A stretch of DNA of 64,000 bases from Salinimicrobium sp963739625 (GCA_963739625.1 CAVUAU010000017.1:62001-126000); one strand, 5' to 3'; shown: positions 18,449-29,856, counted from the stretch's first letter. Notes: generated by a model from the sequence alone, not told the origin. Numbers and translations: made by a program.

Positions 18449-18980
18449 GGATTTCAAAATTACATCCTGAAGATGGAACAGCATCAAGAATCCTGAGGGC
18501 TGTAAAAAAGAAAATTCTGGTAGTATTTCTTCACCGGAATTTGTACTTCACATTTAAAAGTTGATATTGAATTTGCCGTTGGTTACTTCAACAGTTGAAT
18601 TGTCCTGGGAGTTGGTAGCGGTCAATTAAAGGTCCTTTCAGACTAGTTTCAGTAAAATTGGATACAACGATATGACCATCAAGAACACTGTGATCAATCC
18701 GCGCCTGCCAGGCTTCAACTGCATTATCGCTGTATTCCGAATGATGCGATCGTAAAAGCTGACGAATTTGAGTTCCCCTCCTACCTGAAAGGAAAGGAGG
18801 GGTGGATTCGCCGGAGGCGGAGACGGGGTGGTGCTGGGGAGCAGGATATTTTTTGTTGTGACGGAATGGATTGCAATTCCACCTGAAATACTTTGAAAAG
18901 AACCACCACCCCGTCCTACGGACACCTTCCCTTTAAAAAGGAGGGAGCTGAGATTCGTTTCCAGATTTGAAATTAGGGCA
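18449..18980. other. Intergenic spacer without a convincing gene
   Basis: After the DUF4249 gene there are about 530 bases in which no frame looks coding. The minus-strand frame that spans 18638-19015 runs through a repeat and an rRNA terminator and is spurious. The first 300 bases may include decayed coding sequence, because the codon-like stretch around 18720-18770 is more even than other spacers, but I cannot assign it. Confidence 0.5.
18763..18957. repeat. Inverted pair of GC-rich intergenic repeats (REP-like)
   Basis: Positions 18763-18833 and 18902-18957 are inverted versions of each other: CGAAT..CTCCT..GGAGGGG..GGACGGGGTGGT on one side, and ACCACCCCGTCC..CCTTCC..GGAGGG..ATTCG on the other. 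About 70 unrelated bases separate them. Each half also folds on itself. Related sequences occur at 19437-19487, 24846-24900 and 29182-29226, so this is a dispersed family. Similar palindromic elements are common in intergenic regions of flavobacteria; mobility is an inference. Confidence 0.7.
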
Positions 18981-19013
18981 TAAAAAAAGCCTCTACATTG
19001 CTGTAGAGGCTTC
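18981..19013 (-). terminator. Duplicate rRNA-operon terminator
   Basis: Read on the minus strand, AAGCCTCTACA-GCAA-TGTAGAGGCTTTTTTT is a perfect hairpin with a T tail. It is nearly the same as the terminator directly after the 5S gene at 19149-19182 except for the loop. It lies just downstream of a 5S remnant. Confidence 0.85.
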
Positions 19014-19056
19014 AAAAGAAAGGCGGCGACATATCAATGACCACCTTTAAAGCGAA
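19014..19056 (-). pseudogene. 5S rRNA remnant
   Basis: The plus-strand sequence TTCAAAAGAAAGGCGGCGACATA here repeats the bases that follow the intact 5S gene and its last dozen nucleotides (19180-19202). Eight bases further on, GACCACCTTTAA resembles the complement of the 5S 5' end (AACCACCTTAGG at 19287). The body of the gene between these ends is missing. With the duplicate terminator this looks like a collapsed second 5S gene. Confidence 0.6.
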
Positions 19057-19079
19057 GCCTATAGGGCGCGGGCTTTAAA

Positions 19080-19131
19080 GAAGTGGGAATTGATCCCGAG
19101 AGCTTTAGCGACTCGGGACCTCTACTTCCAC
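19080..19131. repeat. Stem-loop element between the two rRNA terminators
   Basis: GTGGGAA..ATCCCGAG is followed after 11 bases by CTCGGGA..TACTTCCAC, forming a long imperfect hairpin with the loop AGCTTTAGCGA. The loop word GCTTTAGCGA recurs in the hairpin-rich element at 25628-25775. It separates the 5S remnant from the functional terminator and may be what split an originally tandem arrangement. Confidence 0.5.
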
Positions 19132-19148
19132 AAAACATTAATAAATAA

Positions 19149-19182
19149 AAAAAGCCTCTACAAAATAAATTGTAGAGGCTTC
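19149..19182 (-). terminator. rRNA operon terminator
   Basis: On the minus strand the stem AGCCTCTACAA / TTGTAGAGGCT is followed by a run of seven T. It lies 5 bp beyond the 3' end of the 5S gene and ends the rRNA transcript. Confidence 0.9.
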
Positions 19183-19187
19183 AAAAG

Positions 19188-19296
<109 letters not shown>

Positions 19297-19370
19297 GTCT
19301 TTAGTATGCAGTGTTCAGTGATCAGTTGGCAGTAGCCTTTTGATCCTTACTAAATGTCATACCTAATAAG

Positions 19371-19406
19371 TTGACATAATTGGAAAGTAAAAATATAAGA
19401 AGACAT
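19371..19406 (-). other. 3' strand of the 23S rRNA processing stem
   Basis: In the transcript this trailer is complementary over about 34 positions to the leader segment at 22455-22488 upstream of 23S, with a single-base bulge and a few mismatches. The pair would enclose the whole 23S rRNA in a long duplex, the standard RNase III substrate. The complementarity is seen directly; processing by RNase III follows from general knowledge. Confidence 0.75.
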
Positions 19407-19436
19407 GTTTAAGCAAGTATTTTAAGCTTTAGGTTC

Positions 19437-19487
19437 TGCGCCCCCTCCAACTCTCCACCCTTTAGGGGGGAGCCGGAGGGGGGCCGC
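19437..19487. repeat. GC-rich REP-like repeat between 23S and 5S
   Basis: CCCCCTCCAACTCTCCACCC, then TTTA, then GGGGGGAGCCGGAGGGGGG forms an imperfect hairpin related in wording to the repeats at 18763-18957, 24846-24900 and 29182-29226. It is inserted within the rRNA operon next to the 23S 3' end. Confidence 0.6.
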
Positions 19488-19489
19488 AC

Positions 19490-22345
<2,856 letters not shown>

Positions 22346-22454
22346 CTCTTGCAAGTTATGAGTTCAGAGTTCAGAGTTATAAATAACTCCTATTCCTCCC
22401 TCAAAACTTAAAAATATAATTGCTCTATCTATAATTTACATTATAGAAATTTTT

Positions 22455-22493
22455 ATGTTTCTCGTATTCTTATTTTCCAATATGTCAATGAAC
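22455..22493 (-). other. 5' strand of the 23S processing stem with conserved leader box
   Basis: On the minus strand this reads GTTCATTGACATATTG followed by GAAAATAAGAATACGAGAAA. The second part and TTGACATATTG pair with the 23S trailer at 19371-19406. The box GTTCATTGACATATTG occurs again unchanged upstream of 16S (24829-24844), so both rRNA leaders share it; it is a likely antitermination or processing signal. Confidence 0.7.
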
Positions 22494-22499
22494 GTTTTG

Positions 22500-22571
22500 C
22501 AGATGTGAGATCTTAGACGTGAGATCTTAGACAAATGTCTCAAATCTCATATCTCAGGTCTCATATCTAAC
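22500..22571. repeat. GAGATCTTAGAC word repeat, inverted
   Basis: Two direct copies of GTGAGATCTTAGAC are followed by the roughly inverse words GTCTCAAATCTCATATCTCA and GGTCTCATATCT, so the block can fold into a hairpin. It lies in the tRNA-Ala/23S spacer. A second block of the same style is at 22970-23047. Confidence 0.65.
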
Positions 22572-22572
22572 C

Positions 22573-22649
22573 TGGTGGAGAATATCGGAGTCGAACCGAT
22601 GACCTCCTGCGTGCAAGGCAGGCGCTCTAGCCAGCTGAGCTAATCCCCC
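22573..22649 (-). tRNA. tRNA-Ala (TGC)
   Basis: The minus strand gives a 77-nt cloverleaf, GGGGGATTAGCTCAGCTGG at the 5' end, anticodon TGC in the loop CTTGCAC, T-arm GGTTCGACTCC, and an encoded CCA end. It is in the 16S-23S spacer, the usual place. Confidence 0.97.
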
Positions 22650-22656
22650 GTTTTTT

Positions 22657-22733
22657 AGTTGGCAGTGATCAGTATTCAGTAATCAGTATTAACTGTACTG
22701 CGTACTGCTTAACTGCGTACTGTAAACTGGTTG
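22657..22733. repeat. CAGT/ACTG word repeat
   Basis: The stretch is built of degenerate CAGTNNTCAGT words (GGCAGTGATCAGTATTCAGT) followed by ACTGCGTACTGCTTAACTG words, giving hairpin potential. Shorter relatives occur at 19305-19336 and 38111-38145. A TGATCATTGTTAATT tandem word follows at 22785-22815. Confidence 0.6.
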
Positions 22734-22820
22734 CCCAACTTCTAAAATTTCCTTTCAATATATACTTAATGAACTTCTTAACCCTGATCATTGTTAATTG
22801 ATCATTGTTAATTGTATTCG

Positions 22821-22890
22821 TAGTCTCAGGCAGACTCCCCTCGTCTAACGCTCGGGATAAACTTCTCGTCTGTCTTCGACTCCTTATCAG
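22821..22890 (-). repeat. 70-bp element that copies the tRNA-Ile 3' end
   Basis: Directly after the tRNA-Ile 3' end (22891) the minus strand continues with CTGATAAGGAGTCGAAG, the core CGAGAAGTTTATCCCGAGCG and TTAGACGAGGG, and then repeats the last 17 nt of the tRNA (GAGTCTGCCTGAGACTA, 22837-22821). The same core in the same orientation follows both tRNA-Lys genes at 43.6-44.2 kb, where the copied sequence is that of tRNA-Lys instead. Confidence 0.75.
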
Positions 22891-22964
22891 TAGTCTCAGG
22901 CAGACTCGAACTGCCGACCTCTACATTATCAGTGTAGCGCTCTAACCAGCTGAGCTATGAGACT
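22891..22964 (-). tRNA. tRNA-Ile (GAT)
   Basis: The minus strand folds as a 74-nt tRNA: acceptor AGTCTCA pairs with TGAGACT, the anticodon loop is CTGATAA (GAT) and the T-arm is CAGTTCGAGTCTG. CCA is not encoded; the tRNA runs directly into the 70-bp repeat described at 22821-22890. Confidence 0.96.
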
Positions 22965-22969
22965 GCATT

Positions 22970-23047
22970 TAGATCATAGACTTTAGATTATAGACTTGAG
23001 ATTTACAATCTCGCTCATCTCATATCTCAAATCTAATATCTCATATC
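22970..23047. repeat. AGACTT/ATCTCAT word repeat, inverted
   Basis: ATAGACTTTAGATTATAGAC and TTGAGATT are followed by the complementary words AATCTCGCTCATCTCATATC and TCAAATCTAATATCTC. The block can form a long imperfect hairpin between 16S and tRNA-Ile and belongs with the block at 22500-22571. Confidence 0.65.
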
Positions 23048-23059
23048 TATTATTAATTA

Positions 23060-23086
23060 AATTGACAGGAATTAAGACCAAAAGAA
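23060..23086 (-). other. 3' strand of the 16S rRNA processing stem
   Basis: The plus-strand sequence AATTGACAGGAATTAAGACC and the following AAAAGAA matches, in the same orientation, the minus-strand 16S leader pieces AATTGACAG (24822-24830) and GAATTAAGACTAGAAGAA (24765-24782). The transcript ends on either side of 16S can therefore pair. The leader has about 36 extra bases between its two pieces, which form their own hairpin. Confidence 0.7.
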
Positions 23087-23157
23087 GCTTCAAACTTCTT
23101 TTTCAAGGCTCCTTATGTCGTAATTGCGTTTGCTTCTATTAAGAGAAGCAAATCTCT

Positions 23158-24687
<1,530 letters not shown>

Positions 24688-24764
24688 ATCTTAAATAATA
24701 TAACAATTACTAAGGAATTCCTCTCTATCCTGAAACAAATAAATTCAGGATAAAGCTCAAAACG

Positions 24765-24844
24765 TTCTTCTAGTCTTAATTCTTATTTGCATTTGTTGCT
24801 TATAAAAACAACATACGCGCTGTCAATTCAATATGTCAATGAAC
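24765..24844 (-). promoter_or_regulatory. 16S leader: conserved box, bulge hairpin and processing strand
   Basis: On the minus strand the leader has GTTCATTGACATATTG (24844-24829), AATTGACAG, a hairpin region GTTGTTTTTATAAGCAAC, and GAATTAAGACTAGAAGAA. The first box is shared with the 23S leader. AATTGACAG and GAATTAAGAC pair with the 16S trailer at 23060-23086, with the hairpin bulging out between them. Confidence 0.65.
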
Positions 24845-24845
24845 T

Positions 24846-24900
24846 CGCCCCCTCCGCCTTCGGCACCTCCCCCTAAAGGGTGAGGATCATTCCGTCTCCG
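24846..24900. repeat. GC-rich REP-like repeat in the 16S leader
   Basis: GCCCCCTCCGCCTTCGGCAC followed by CTCCCCCTAAAGGGTGAGGA and CCGTCTCCGG shows the same vocabulary as the repeats at 18763-18957, 19437-19487 and 29182-29226. It lies between the rRNA promoters and 16S and is transcribed. Confidence 0.6.
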
Positions 24901-25034
24901 GAAGAAGCATTCTTTGTTAAGATTAAAGGACTCGAACCTTTCTTTTATTACCCGTCCCGGGATCTTGTTTTCAGTATGTTTTGGTGAACTTGCCGGCCGT
25001 CTCAGGCGGGCTGCGCTCGTGTTCTAAGCGGCTG

Positions 25035-25430
25035 CAAATATACAACCGATTTTCAAACTGACAAGAAAAAAATTTTATTTTTTTTCGTTCTCTCCAGAAC
25101 TTATTTTGTCGTGAAAGCGGTTGCAAACTTACAACCTTTTTCTTATTCAAAACAAAAAAAATTTTAATCTTTTTTCAAGAGAACCTGCCAACCGTTTTAG
25201 GCGGGCGCTTTTTGCTTTGAAGCGCCTGCCCTATCTTAGATAAGCAAGAACTTCTTAGCGGCTGCAAACCTACAACCTTTTTTTAATCGTTTCCAAACAA
25301 AATTTCAAAATATTTTCAGAGAACTTTTTGCTTCGAGACCGCGTCTTTACTGGACTCACAACCCGAATCTAAACCCGTTTGTTGTTTCTCAAAGCGGCTG
25401 CAAATATACGCCCTCTTTTCAATCCCGCAA
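25035..25430 (-). promoter_or_regulatory. Four tandem rRNA promoters
   Basis: Four minus-strand -7 elements fit TAnnTTTG exactly: TATATTTG (25042-25035), TAAGTTTG (25131-25124), TAGGTTTG (25272-25265) and TATATTTG (25408-25401). Upstream TTG -33 elements are at 25064-25062 and 25430-25428 with 19-bp spacing, and at 25155-25153 and 25296-25294 with 21-bp spacing. All four are followed by the near-identical discriminator CAGCCGCT or CAACCGCT. Multiple promoters fit strong, growth-rate-regulated rRNA synthesis. Between P2 and P3 there is a hairpin (GGCGGGCGCTT / AAGCGCCTGCC, 25200-25230). Confidence 0.85.
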
Positions 25431-25493
25431 GTGCCAACACAAAATATTTTAGCCTTTTTTTCACATTTTTGAGACCCCAAAAGATAAGGGCCT

Positions 25494-25512
25494 GAAAATG
25501 ACATTTTTGAAA
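25494..25512. repeat. AAAATGACATTTTT palindrome (hairpin family copy)
   Basis: CCTGAAAATGACATTTTTGA at 25490-25509 closely resembles the core of the transketolase terminator (40233-40265) and the stem at 62247-62275. It lies upstream of the rRNA promoters in the spacer before thrS. Confidence 0.5.
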
Positions 25513-25534
25513 GGATTTAAAAAATAAAATTTAC

Positions 25535-25775
25535 GAAGGTAGAAGTTAGAAATATAACTGAGCCTTTAAAAACCTATTCTTTAAGGTTCATTGGATACTT
25601 CTAATTTCGTACTTCTTCCTTCGTACTTTGTTTTGCGTTAGCGGGTGAAGCGGCATCTTTTAAAGCGCTTGCACATAAGGCGCTTTAAAAATACAGCGAA
25701 ACACGCGACCCGCCTTCGCTAAAGCTGCGGCAAACAAGCTCACAAGCTTTAGCGAAGGTGGGAACGCCCAAAAGA
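25535..25775. repeat. Hairpin-rich spacer between the rRNA operon and thrS
   Basis: The spacer has no gene. It first holds inverted words (ACGAAGGTAGAAGTTAGAAA and, about 50 bases later, TACTTCTAATTTCGTACTTC). Then comes a block of nested stems at 25628-25775: AAAGCGC..GCGCTTT, and GCCTTCGCTAAAGCT..AGCTTTAGCGAAGG, with GCGACCCGCC and GGTGGGAACGCCC at the outside. Such multi-stem elements look like miniature repeats; one loop word is shared with the hairpin at 19080-19131. Confidence 0.6.
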
Positions 25776-25807
25776 CAAAAGAAAAATTACTCATATATAA
25801 TATAGTA

Positions 25808-25838
25808 TTGTAAAGCACCCATTATCCTATTATCTTTG
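25808..25838 (+). promoter_or_regulatory. Promoter of the thrS operon
   Basis: TTG at 25808-25810 and TATCTTTG at 25831-25838 are separated by 20 bp, matching the Bacteroidota housekeeping promoter. The expected start is about 10 bp before the thrS ATG, so the leader is very short and there is no room for a T-box or attenuator. Confidence 0.8.
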
Positions 25839-25855
25839 CAGCTTAATAAGGAATT

Positions 25856-27802
25856 ATGATAAAGATTACTTTGCCCGACGGCAGTATAAAAGAGTTTGAA
25901 AAAGGCACTACTCCGCTGGAAGTCGCCAAAAGCATTAGTGAAGGCCTGGCCAGGAATGTGCTATCGGCCAAATTCAACGACGATACCGTTGAAATCACCA
26001 CTCCTTTATATACAGACGGCAGTCTTACTTTATATACGTGGAATAATGATGAGGGGAAAAAGGCTTTTTGGCATTCTTCTTCCCACGTGATGGCACAGGC
26101 CATTCAGGATCTCTATCCCGGCGCCAGACTTACTATAGGACCGGCGATCGAGAACGGGTTCTATTACGACGTCGATTTTGGCGACCACAAAATTTCTGAA
26201 AACGACTTTAAAAAGATCGAAGACCGAATGCTGGAAATCGCACGCGGAAAGCATGACTTCAACATGCGCTCTGTCCCTAAAGAGGAAGCGCTTGGTTACT
26301 ATAGACGTGAAAACAACCCTTTTAAGGTAGAACTCATAGAGAACCTGGAGGACGGAACGATCACTTTTTGTGACCACGACACCTTCACTGATCTTTGCCG
26401 CGGGGGGCACCTTCCTAACACTGCTCCTATTAAAGCAGTCAAGTTAATGAGTGTAGCCGGGGCTTACTGGAGAGGTGACGAGAAAAATCCGCAGTTGACA
26501 AGGGTCTATGGAATCTCGTTTCCGAAGCAGAAGGACCTGAAGGAATATCTTGAGCTGCTTGAGGAAGCGAAGAAAAGGGATCACCGAAAACTGGGAAGGG
26601 AACTGGAACTCTTCACTTTCTCTCAAAAAGTTGGGCAGGGACTGCCATTATGGCTTCCGAAAGGGGCTGCGCTAAGAGAGCGACTTGAAAACTTCCTGAA
26701 GAAAGCCCAGAAAAAAGCAGGTTATGAAATGGTGGTGACTCCGCATATTGGACAGAAGGAACTTTATGTGACTTCGGGCCACTATGCTAAATATGGAGAG
26801 GACAGCTTCCAACCTATTAAGACTCCGAACGAAGGAGAGGAATTTCTACTGAAGCCAATGAACTGCCCGCACCACTGCGAGATCTATAATAATGGGCACT
26901 GGAGCTATAAAGATCTTCCGAAGCGTTTTGCGGAATTCGGAACTGTTTACCGCTATGAACAGAGTGGAGAGCTGCACGGATTGACCCGTGTTCGCGGCTT
27001 TACCCAGGATGATGCACACATCTTCTGTACTCCGGACCAGTTGGATGAGGAGTTCAAAAAGGTAATCGACCTTACCTTATATGTATTCAATTCCTTAGGT
27101 TTCGAAAACTTTACCGCACAGGTATCTTTGAGAGACCCCGAGAAGAAGGAGAAATATATAGGATCTGACGAAAACTGGGAGAAAGCTGAAAATGCCATCA
27201 TTAACGCGGCTAAAGAAAAAGGACTCAATTATGTTGTAGAAACGGGTGAAGCTGCATTCTACGGTCCCAAGCTGGACTTCATGGTGAAAGACGCGCTGGG
27301 AAGACAATGGCAGCTGGGAACAATTCAGGTAGATTACAATTTGCCTGAAAGATTTGACCTTACTTATAAAGGTAGCGACAACGAGATGCACCGCCCGGTA
27401 ATGATCCACCGTGCGCCTTTTGGAAGTATGGAACGTTTTGTAGCCATACTTTTGGAGCATACCGGAGGTAATTTCCCGCTTTGGCTGATGCCGGAGCAGG
27501 CTATTATTCTCTCTCTCAGTGAGAAATATGAAAATTACAGTAAAAAAGTTTTAACTTTACTGGAAAATCACGAAATTCGCGCCCTTACGGACAACCGAAA
27601 CGAAACCATTGGAAAGAAGATTCGGGAAGCTGAAGTAGGCAAAACTCCTTACATGCTGATTGTTGGAGAACAGGAAGCAGAGAATGGAACGGTTTCTGTA
27701 CGTAAACACGGGGAAGGCGACCTTGGCACAATGTCAGTGGAAGATTTTGCCCAAATAATAAAGAACGAAGTAAATAGTACTTTAAAACAATTCGAAGTTT
27801 AA
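25856..27802 (+). CDS. thrS: Threonyl-tRNA synthetase
   Basis: A 648-aa class II synthetase. It has an N-terminal TGS domain (residues 1-60, ITLPDGSIKEFEKGTTPLEV), an editing domain with HSSSHVMAQAI and the second His/Cys cluster around DLCRGGHLP, the catalytic core with MNCPHHC and VYRYEQSGELHGLTRVRGFT, and a C-terminal anticodon-binding domain. It charges tRNA-Thr and removes mischarged Ser. It heads the conserved thrS-infC-rpmI-rplT operon. Confidence 0.98.
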   Translation: MIKITLPDGSIKEFEKGTTPLEVAKSISEGLARNVLSAKFNDDTVEITTPLYTDGSLTLYTWNNDEGKKAFWHSSSHVMAQAIQDLYPGARLTIGPAIENGFYYDVDFGDHKISENDFKKIEDRMLEIARGKHDFNMRSVPKEEALGYYRRENNPFKVELIENLEDGTITFCDHDTFTDLCRGGHLPNTAPIKAVKLMSVAGAYWRGDEKNPQLTRVYGISFPKQKDLKEYLELLEEAKKRDHRKLGRELELFTFSQKVGQGLPLWLPKGAALRERLENFLKKAQKKAGYEMVVTPHIGQKELYVTSGHYAKYGEDSFQPIKTPNEGEEFLLKPMNCPHHCEIYNNGHWSYKDLPKRFAEFGTVYRYEQSGELHGLTRVRGFTQDDAHIFCTPDQLDEEFKKVIDLTLYVFNSLGFENFTAQVSLRDPEKKEKYIGSDENWEKAENAIINAAKEKGLNYVVETGEAAFYGPKLDFMVKDALGRQWQLGTIQVDYNLPERFDLTYKGSDNEMHRPVMIHRAPFGSMERFVAILLEHTGGNFPLWLMPEQAIILSLSEKYENYSKKVLTLLENHEIRALTDNRNETIGKKIREAEVGKTPYMLIVGEQEAENGTVSVRKHGEGDLGTMSVEDFAQIIKNEVNSTLKQFEV

Positions 27803-27818
27803 TTAAAATTTTTGAGCC

Positions 27819-28376
27819 ATAGCAATACGAAGAAAAAGATCAAGAAGACCGCTTAGAGAAATCAAGGAAGATCCGCATAGAATAAACGGTAAAATTCGCG
27901 CGGAAGAAGTTCGCCTTGTAGGAGACAACGTTGAGATGGGTGTTTACCCACTCAAAAAAGCTTTAGCCATTGCTGAAGAACAGGAGCTTGACCTGGTGGA
28001 GATCTCTCCAAACGCCAAGCCACCTGTTGCGAAAGTGATGGACTACAAGAAGTTCCTCTACGAACAGAAGAAGCGAGACAAAGTCTTAAAGGCCAAAGCA
28101 ACCAAGGTGGTTGTAAAAGAGATCCGTTTTGGTCCAAATACCGATGATCACGATTATGAGTTTAAGAAAAAGCACGGGGAGAAATTCCTAAAGGAAGGTG
28201 CAAAATTAAAAGCATACGTTTTCTTCAAAGGTAGATCTATCGTGTTTAAGGAGCAGGGAGAAATTCTCTTACTTCGCCTGGCACAGGATTTAGAAGAACT
28301 TGGTAAAGTTGAACAAATGCCTAAGCTTGAAGGAAAGCGAATGACCATGTTCATCTCTCCTAAGAAATCGAAATAA
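27819..28376 (+). CDS. infC: Translation initiation factor IF-3, non-AUG (ATA) start
   Basis: A 185-aa IF-3 with N domain (INGKIRAEEVRLVGDNVEMG), linker and C domain (VKEIRFGPNTDDHDYEFKKK). The conserved reading begins AIRRKRSRRPLREIK. No ATG, GTG or TTG precedes it in frame; the in-frame stop TGA at 27813 is just two codons upstream of ATA 27819. The start is therefore ATA 27819 (or ATA 27825). IF-3 selects against non-AUG starts, so a rare start codon gives autoregulation, as established for the AUU start in E. coli. The first ATG in frame (27936) would delete the N-terminal 39 residues. Confidence 0.92.
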   Translation: MAIRRKRSRRPLREIKEDPHRINGKIRAEEVRLVGDNVEMGVYPLKKALAIAEEQELDLVEISPNAKPPVAKVMDYKKFLYEQKKRDKVLKAKATKVVVKEIRFGPNTDDHDYEFKKKHGEKFLKEGAKLKAYVFFKGRSIVFKEQGEILLLRLAQDLEELGKVEQMPKLEGKRMTMFISPKKSK

Positions 28377-28448
28377 CAGCCAAAGTGCTTGTGAAAAAGC
28401 ACTTTCGGTTATACAATAATAAGTGAGATAAGTAAAAAGAAGGACACA

Positions 28449-28646
28449 ATGCCTAAAATGAAGACAAAATCCAGTGCTAAGAAGCGTTTCAAGCTTACCG
28501 GTACCGGAAAGATCAAAAGAAAGCATGCGTTTAAAAGTCACATCTTGACAAAGAAGACTAAAAAACAAAAGCTTGCCCTGACTCACAGCACTTTGGTGCA
28601 TGAGGCAGACGAGAATAATATCAAACTTCAATTACGTTTGAAGTAA
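28449..28646 (+). CDS. rpmI: 50S ribosomal protein L35
   Basis: A 65-aa basic protein with the full L35 pattern: MPKMKTKSSAKKRFKLTGTG at the start, KRKHAFKSHIL, and a C-terminal basic helix. It lies 72 bp after infC and 123 bp before rplT in the standard order. No zinc-binding Cys are present. Confidence 0.97.
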   Translation: MPKMKTKSSAKKRFKLTGTGKIKRKHAFKSHILTKKTKKQKLALTHSTLVHEADENNIKLQLRLK

Positions 28647-28769
28647 TTGAACCTTTGATGGTTTATCAAATTTAATAACCCTGGAGTTGGGCCAATAAAA
28701 GAATTCAAAATTCAGGATTCGATATTCTGAATTAATTGGATACGCCTGCTACAAAAAAATTTCAAAATT

Positions 28770-29114
28770 ATGCCAAGATCAGTAAATTCAGTTGCGAAGA
28801 GAGCCAGAAGAAAAAAGGTTCTTAAGCAAGCAAAAGGTTACTTTGGACGTCGTAAAAACGTTTGGACAGTAGCTAAAAACGCGGTTGACAAAGCAATGCT
28901 ATATGCTTACAGAGACCGTAAGACCAAGAAAAGAAACTTCCGTTCACTTTGGATCATGCGTATCAACGCAGGAGCCCGTATGCACGGAATGTCTTATTCT
29001 CAGTTCATGGGGAAAGTAAAAGCCAGTGGAATCGAATTGAACCGTAAGGTGCTTGCAGATTTGGCTATGAACCACCCAGAGGCGTTCGAAGCTATCGTCA
29101 ACAAAGTAAAATAA
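28770..29114 (+). CDS. rplT: 50S ribosomal protein L20
   Basis: A 114-aa protein with the canonical L20 start PRSVNSVAKRARRKKVLKQA, KGYFGRRKNVW, and the globular C-terminal domain with WIMRINAGARMHGMSYSQF. The 123-bp gap after rpmI contains imperfect inverted words (GAATTCAAAATTCAGGATTC and ATATTCTGAATTAATTGG), a place where L20 could bind its own mRNA, as is known in other bacteria; this is unproven here. Confidence 0.97.
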   Translation: MPRSVNSVAKRARRKKVLKQAKGYFGRRKNVWTVAKNAVDKAMLYAYRDRKTKKRNFRSLWIMRINAGARMHGMSYSQFMGKVKASGIELNRKVLADLAMNHPEAFEAIVNKVK

Positions 29115-29141
29115 ATAAAAATTTTATCTCACTTATAGAAG

Positions 29142-29174
29142 ATCCCGTTCGAAAGAGCGGGATTTTTGTTTTTT
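29142..29174 (+). terminator. Terminator of the thrS-rplT operon
   Basis: ATCCCG-TTCGAAAGAG-CGGGAT followed by TTTTGTTTTTT, 27 bp after the rplT stop. Confidence 0.88.
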
Positions 29175-29181
29175 ATAGGGG

Positions 29182-29420
29182 TCTTCTTCCCACCCCGTCC
29201 TCCGGACACCCCTCCCGGGAGGGGAAGATCACGAGCACAATGTCCTTCTGAACGAAGCGCAGTGGAGTGAAGAATCTCATAGGTGAAGCACCAATTTTCA
29301 AGCACCAAATCACAAGGAGCTTTAAAAAAGTTTTTTTTGACACTCCTTCAATCTAGAATTTGGAATCTGGAATTTGAAATTTGAAATTTTTCAGAGATTC
29401 CTCCTGCGTGCGAATGACAG
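29182..29420. repeat. Composite of three short repeat types
   Basis: This gene-free spacer holds a GC-rich REP-like copy (CCCACCCCGTCCTCCGGACA with CCCGGGAGGGG, 29188-29226). It also holds a TCCTTCTGAACGAAGCGCAG / GTGAAGAATCTCAT element (29243-29282) whose inverse end AGATTCCTCCTGCGTGCGAA TGAC lies at 29394-29418. Between them is a TTTGGAATCTGGAATTTGAA word repeat (29350-29392). The outer two pieces face each other, so the block may be one inverted element with an insertion. Confidence 0.6.
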
Positions 29421-29427
29421 CAAAGAA

Positions 29428-29856
29428 TTATTTTTCTCCCATTATCGTGAGTAGCAATTTTCTGCTGCCGCCGTGGTCGCGATGCTCACAAAGGTAAATT
29501 CCCTGCCAGGTGCCGAGGTTCAGGTAGCCATTGGTTATTGGAATTTGTAAGGAAGTGTCCAGTAAAGAAGCTTTGATGTGCGCGGGCATGTCATCGGAGC
29601 CTTCTAAGGTATGCTTGTAATACGGCTGATTCTCGGGAACCATTTTATTAAAGTGGCTCTCAAAATCATCCCTTACCGTAGGATCGGCGTTTTCGTTGAT
29701 GGTCAGGGAGGCGGAAGTATGTTTTATAAAGACCTGCAAAATTCCGGTTTTAAAATCCTTTAGCTCCGGCAATTGCTGCAGGATTTCATCTGTTACCAGG
29801 TGAAAACCGCGGGAGCGGGCTTTCAGTTTTATTTCCTTCTGAAAAAAAGTGCTCAT
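29428..29856 (-). CDS. YjbQ family protein (UPF0047, secondary thiamine-phosphate synthase-like)
   Basis: A 142-aa protein with the family motifs IKHTSASLTINENADPTVR and the C-terminal LGTWQGIYLCEHRDHGGSR, whose His and Asp residues line the presumed active site. Members show weak thiamine-phosphate synthase activity in vitro; the physiological role is unknown. It overlaps the amidohydrolase gene by 4 bp and so is translationally coupled to it. Confidence 0.92.
   Translation of the reverse strand: MSTFFQKEIKLKARSRGFHLVTDEILQQLPELKDFKTGILQVFIKHTSASLTINENADPTVRDDFESHFNKMVPENQPYYKHTLEGSDDMPAHIKASLLDTSLQIPITNGYLNLGTWQGIYLCEHRDHGGSRKLLLTIMGEK

Noticed and set aside
18638..19015. 125-codon minus-strand open frame next to the rRNA operon
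   Set aside because: It runs through a terminator and a REP-like inverted repeat and has a low-complexity translation; frames of this type are a by-product of the repeat.
28647..28769. L20-binding leader or riboswitch between rpmI and rplT
   Set aside because: Inverted words exist, but I could not match the known L20 operator structure, so no feature is called.
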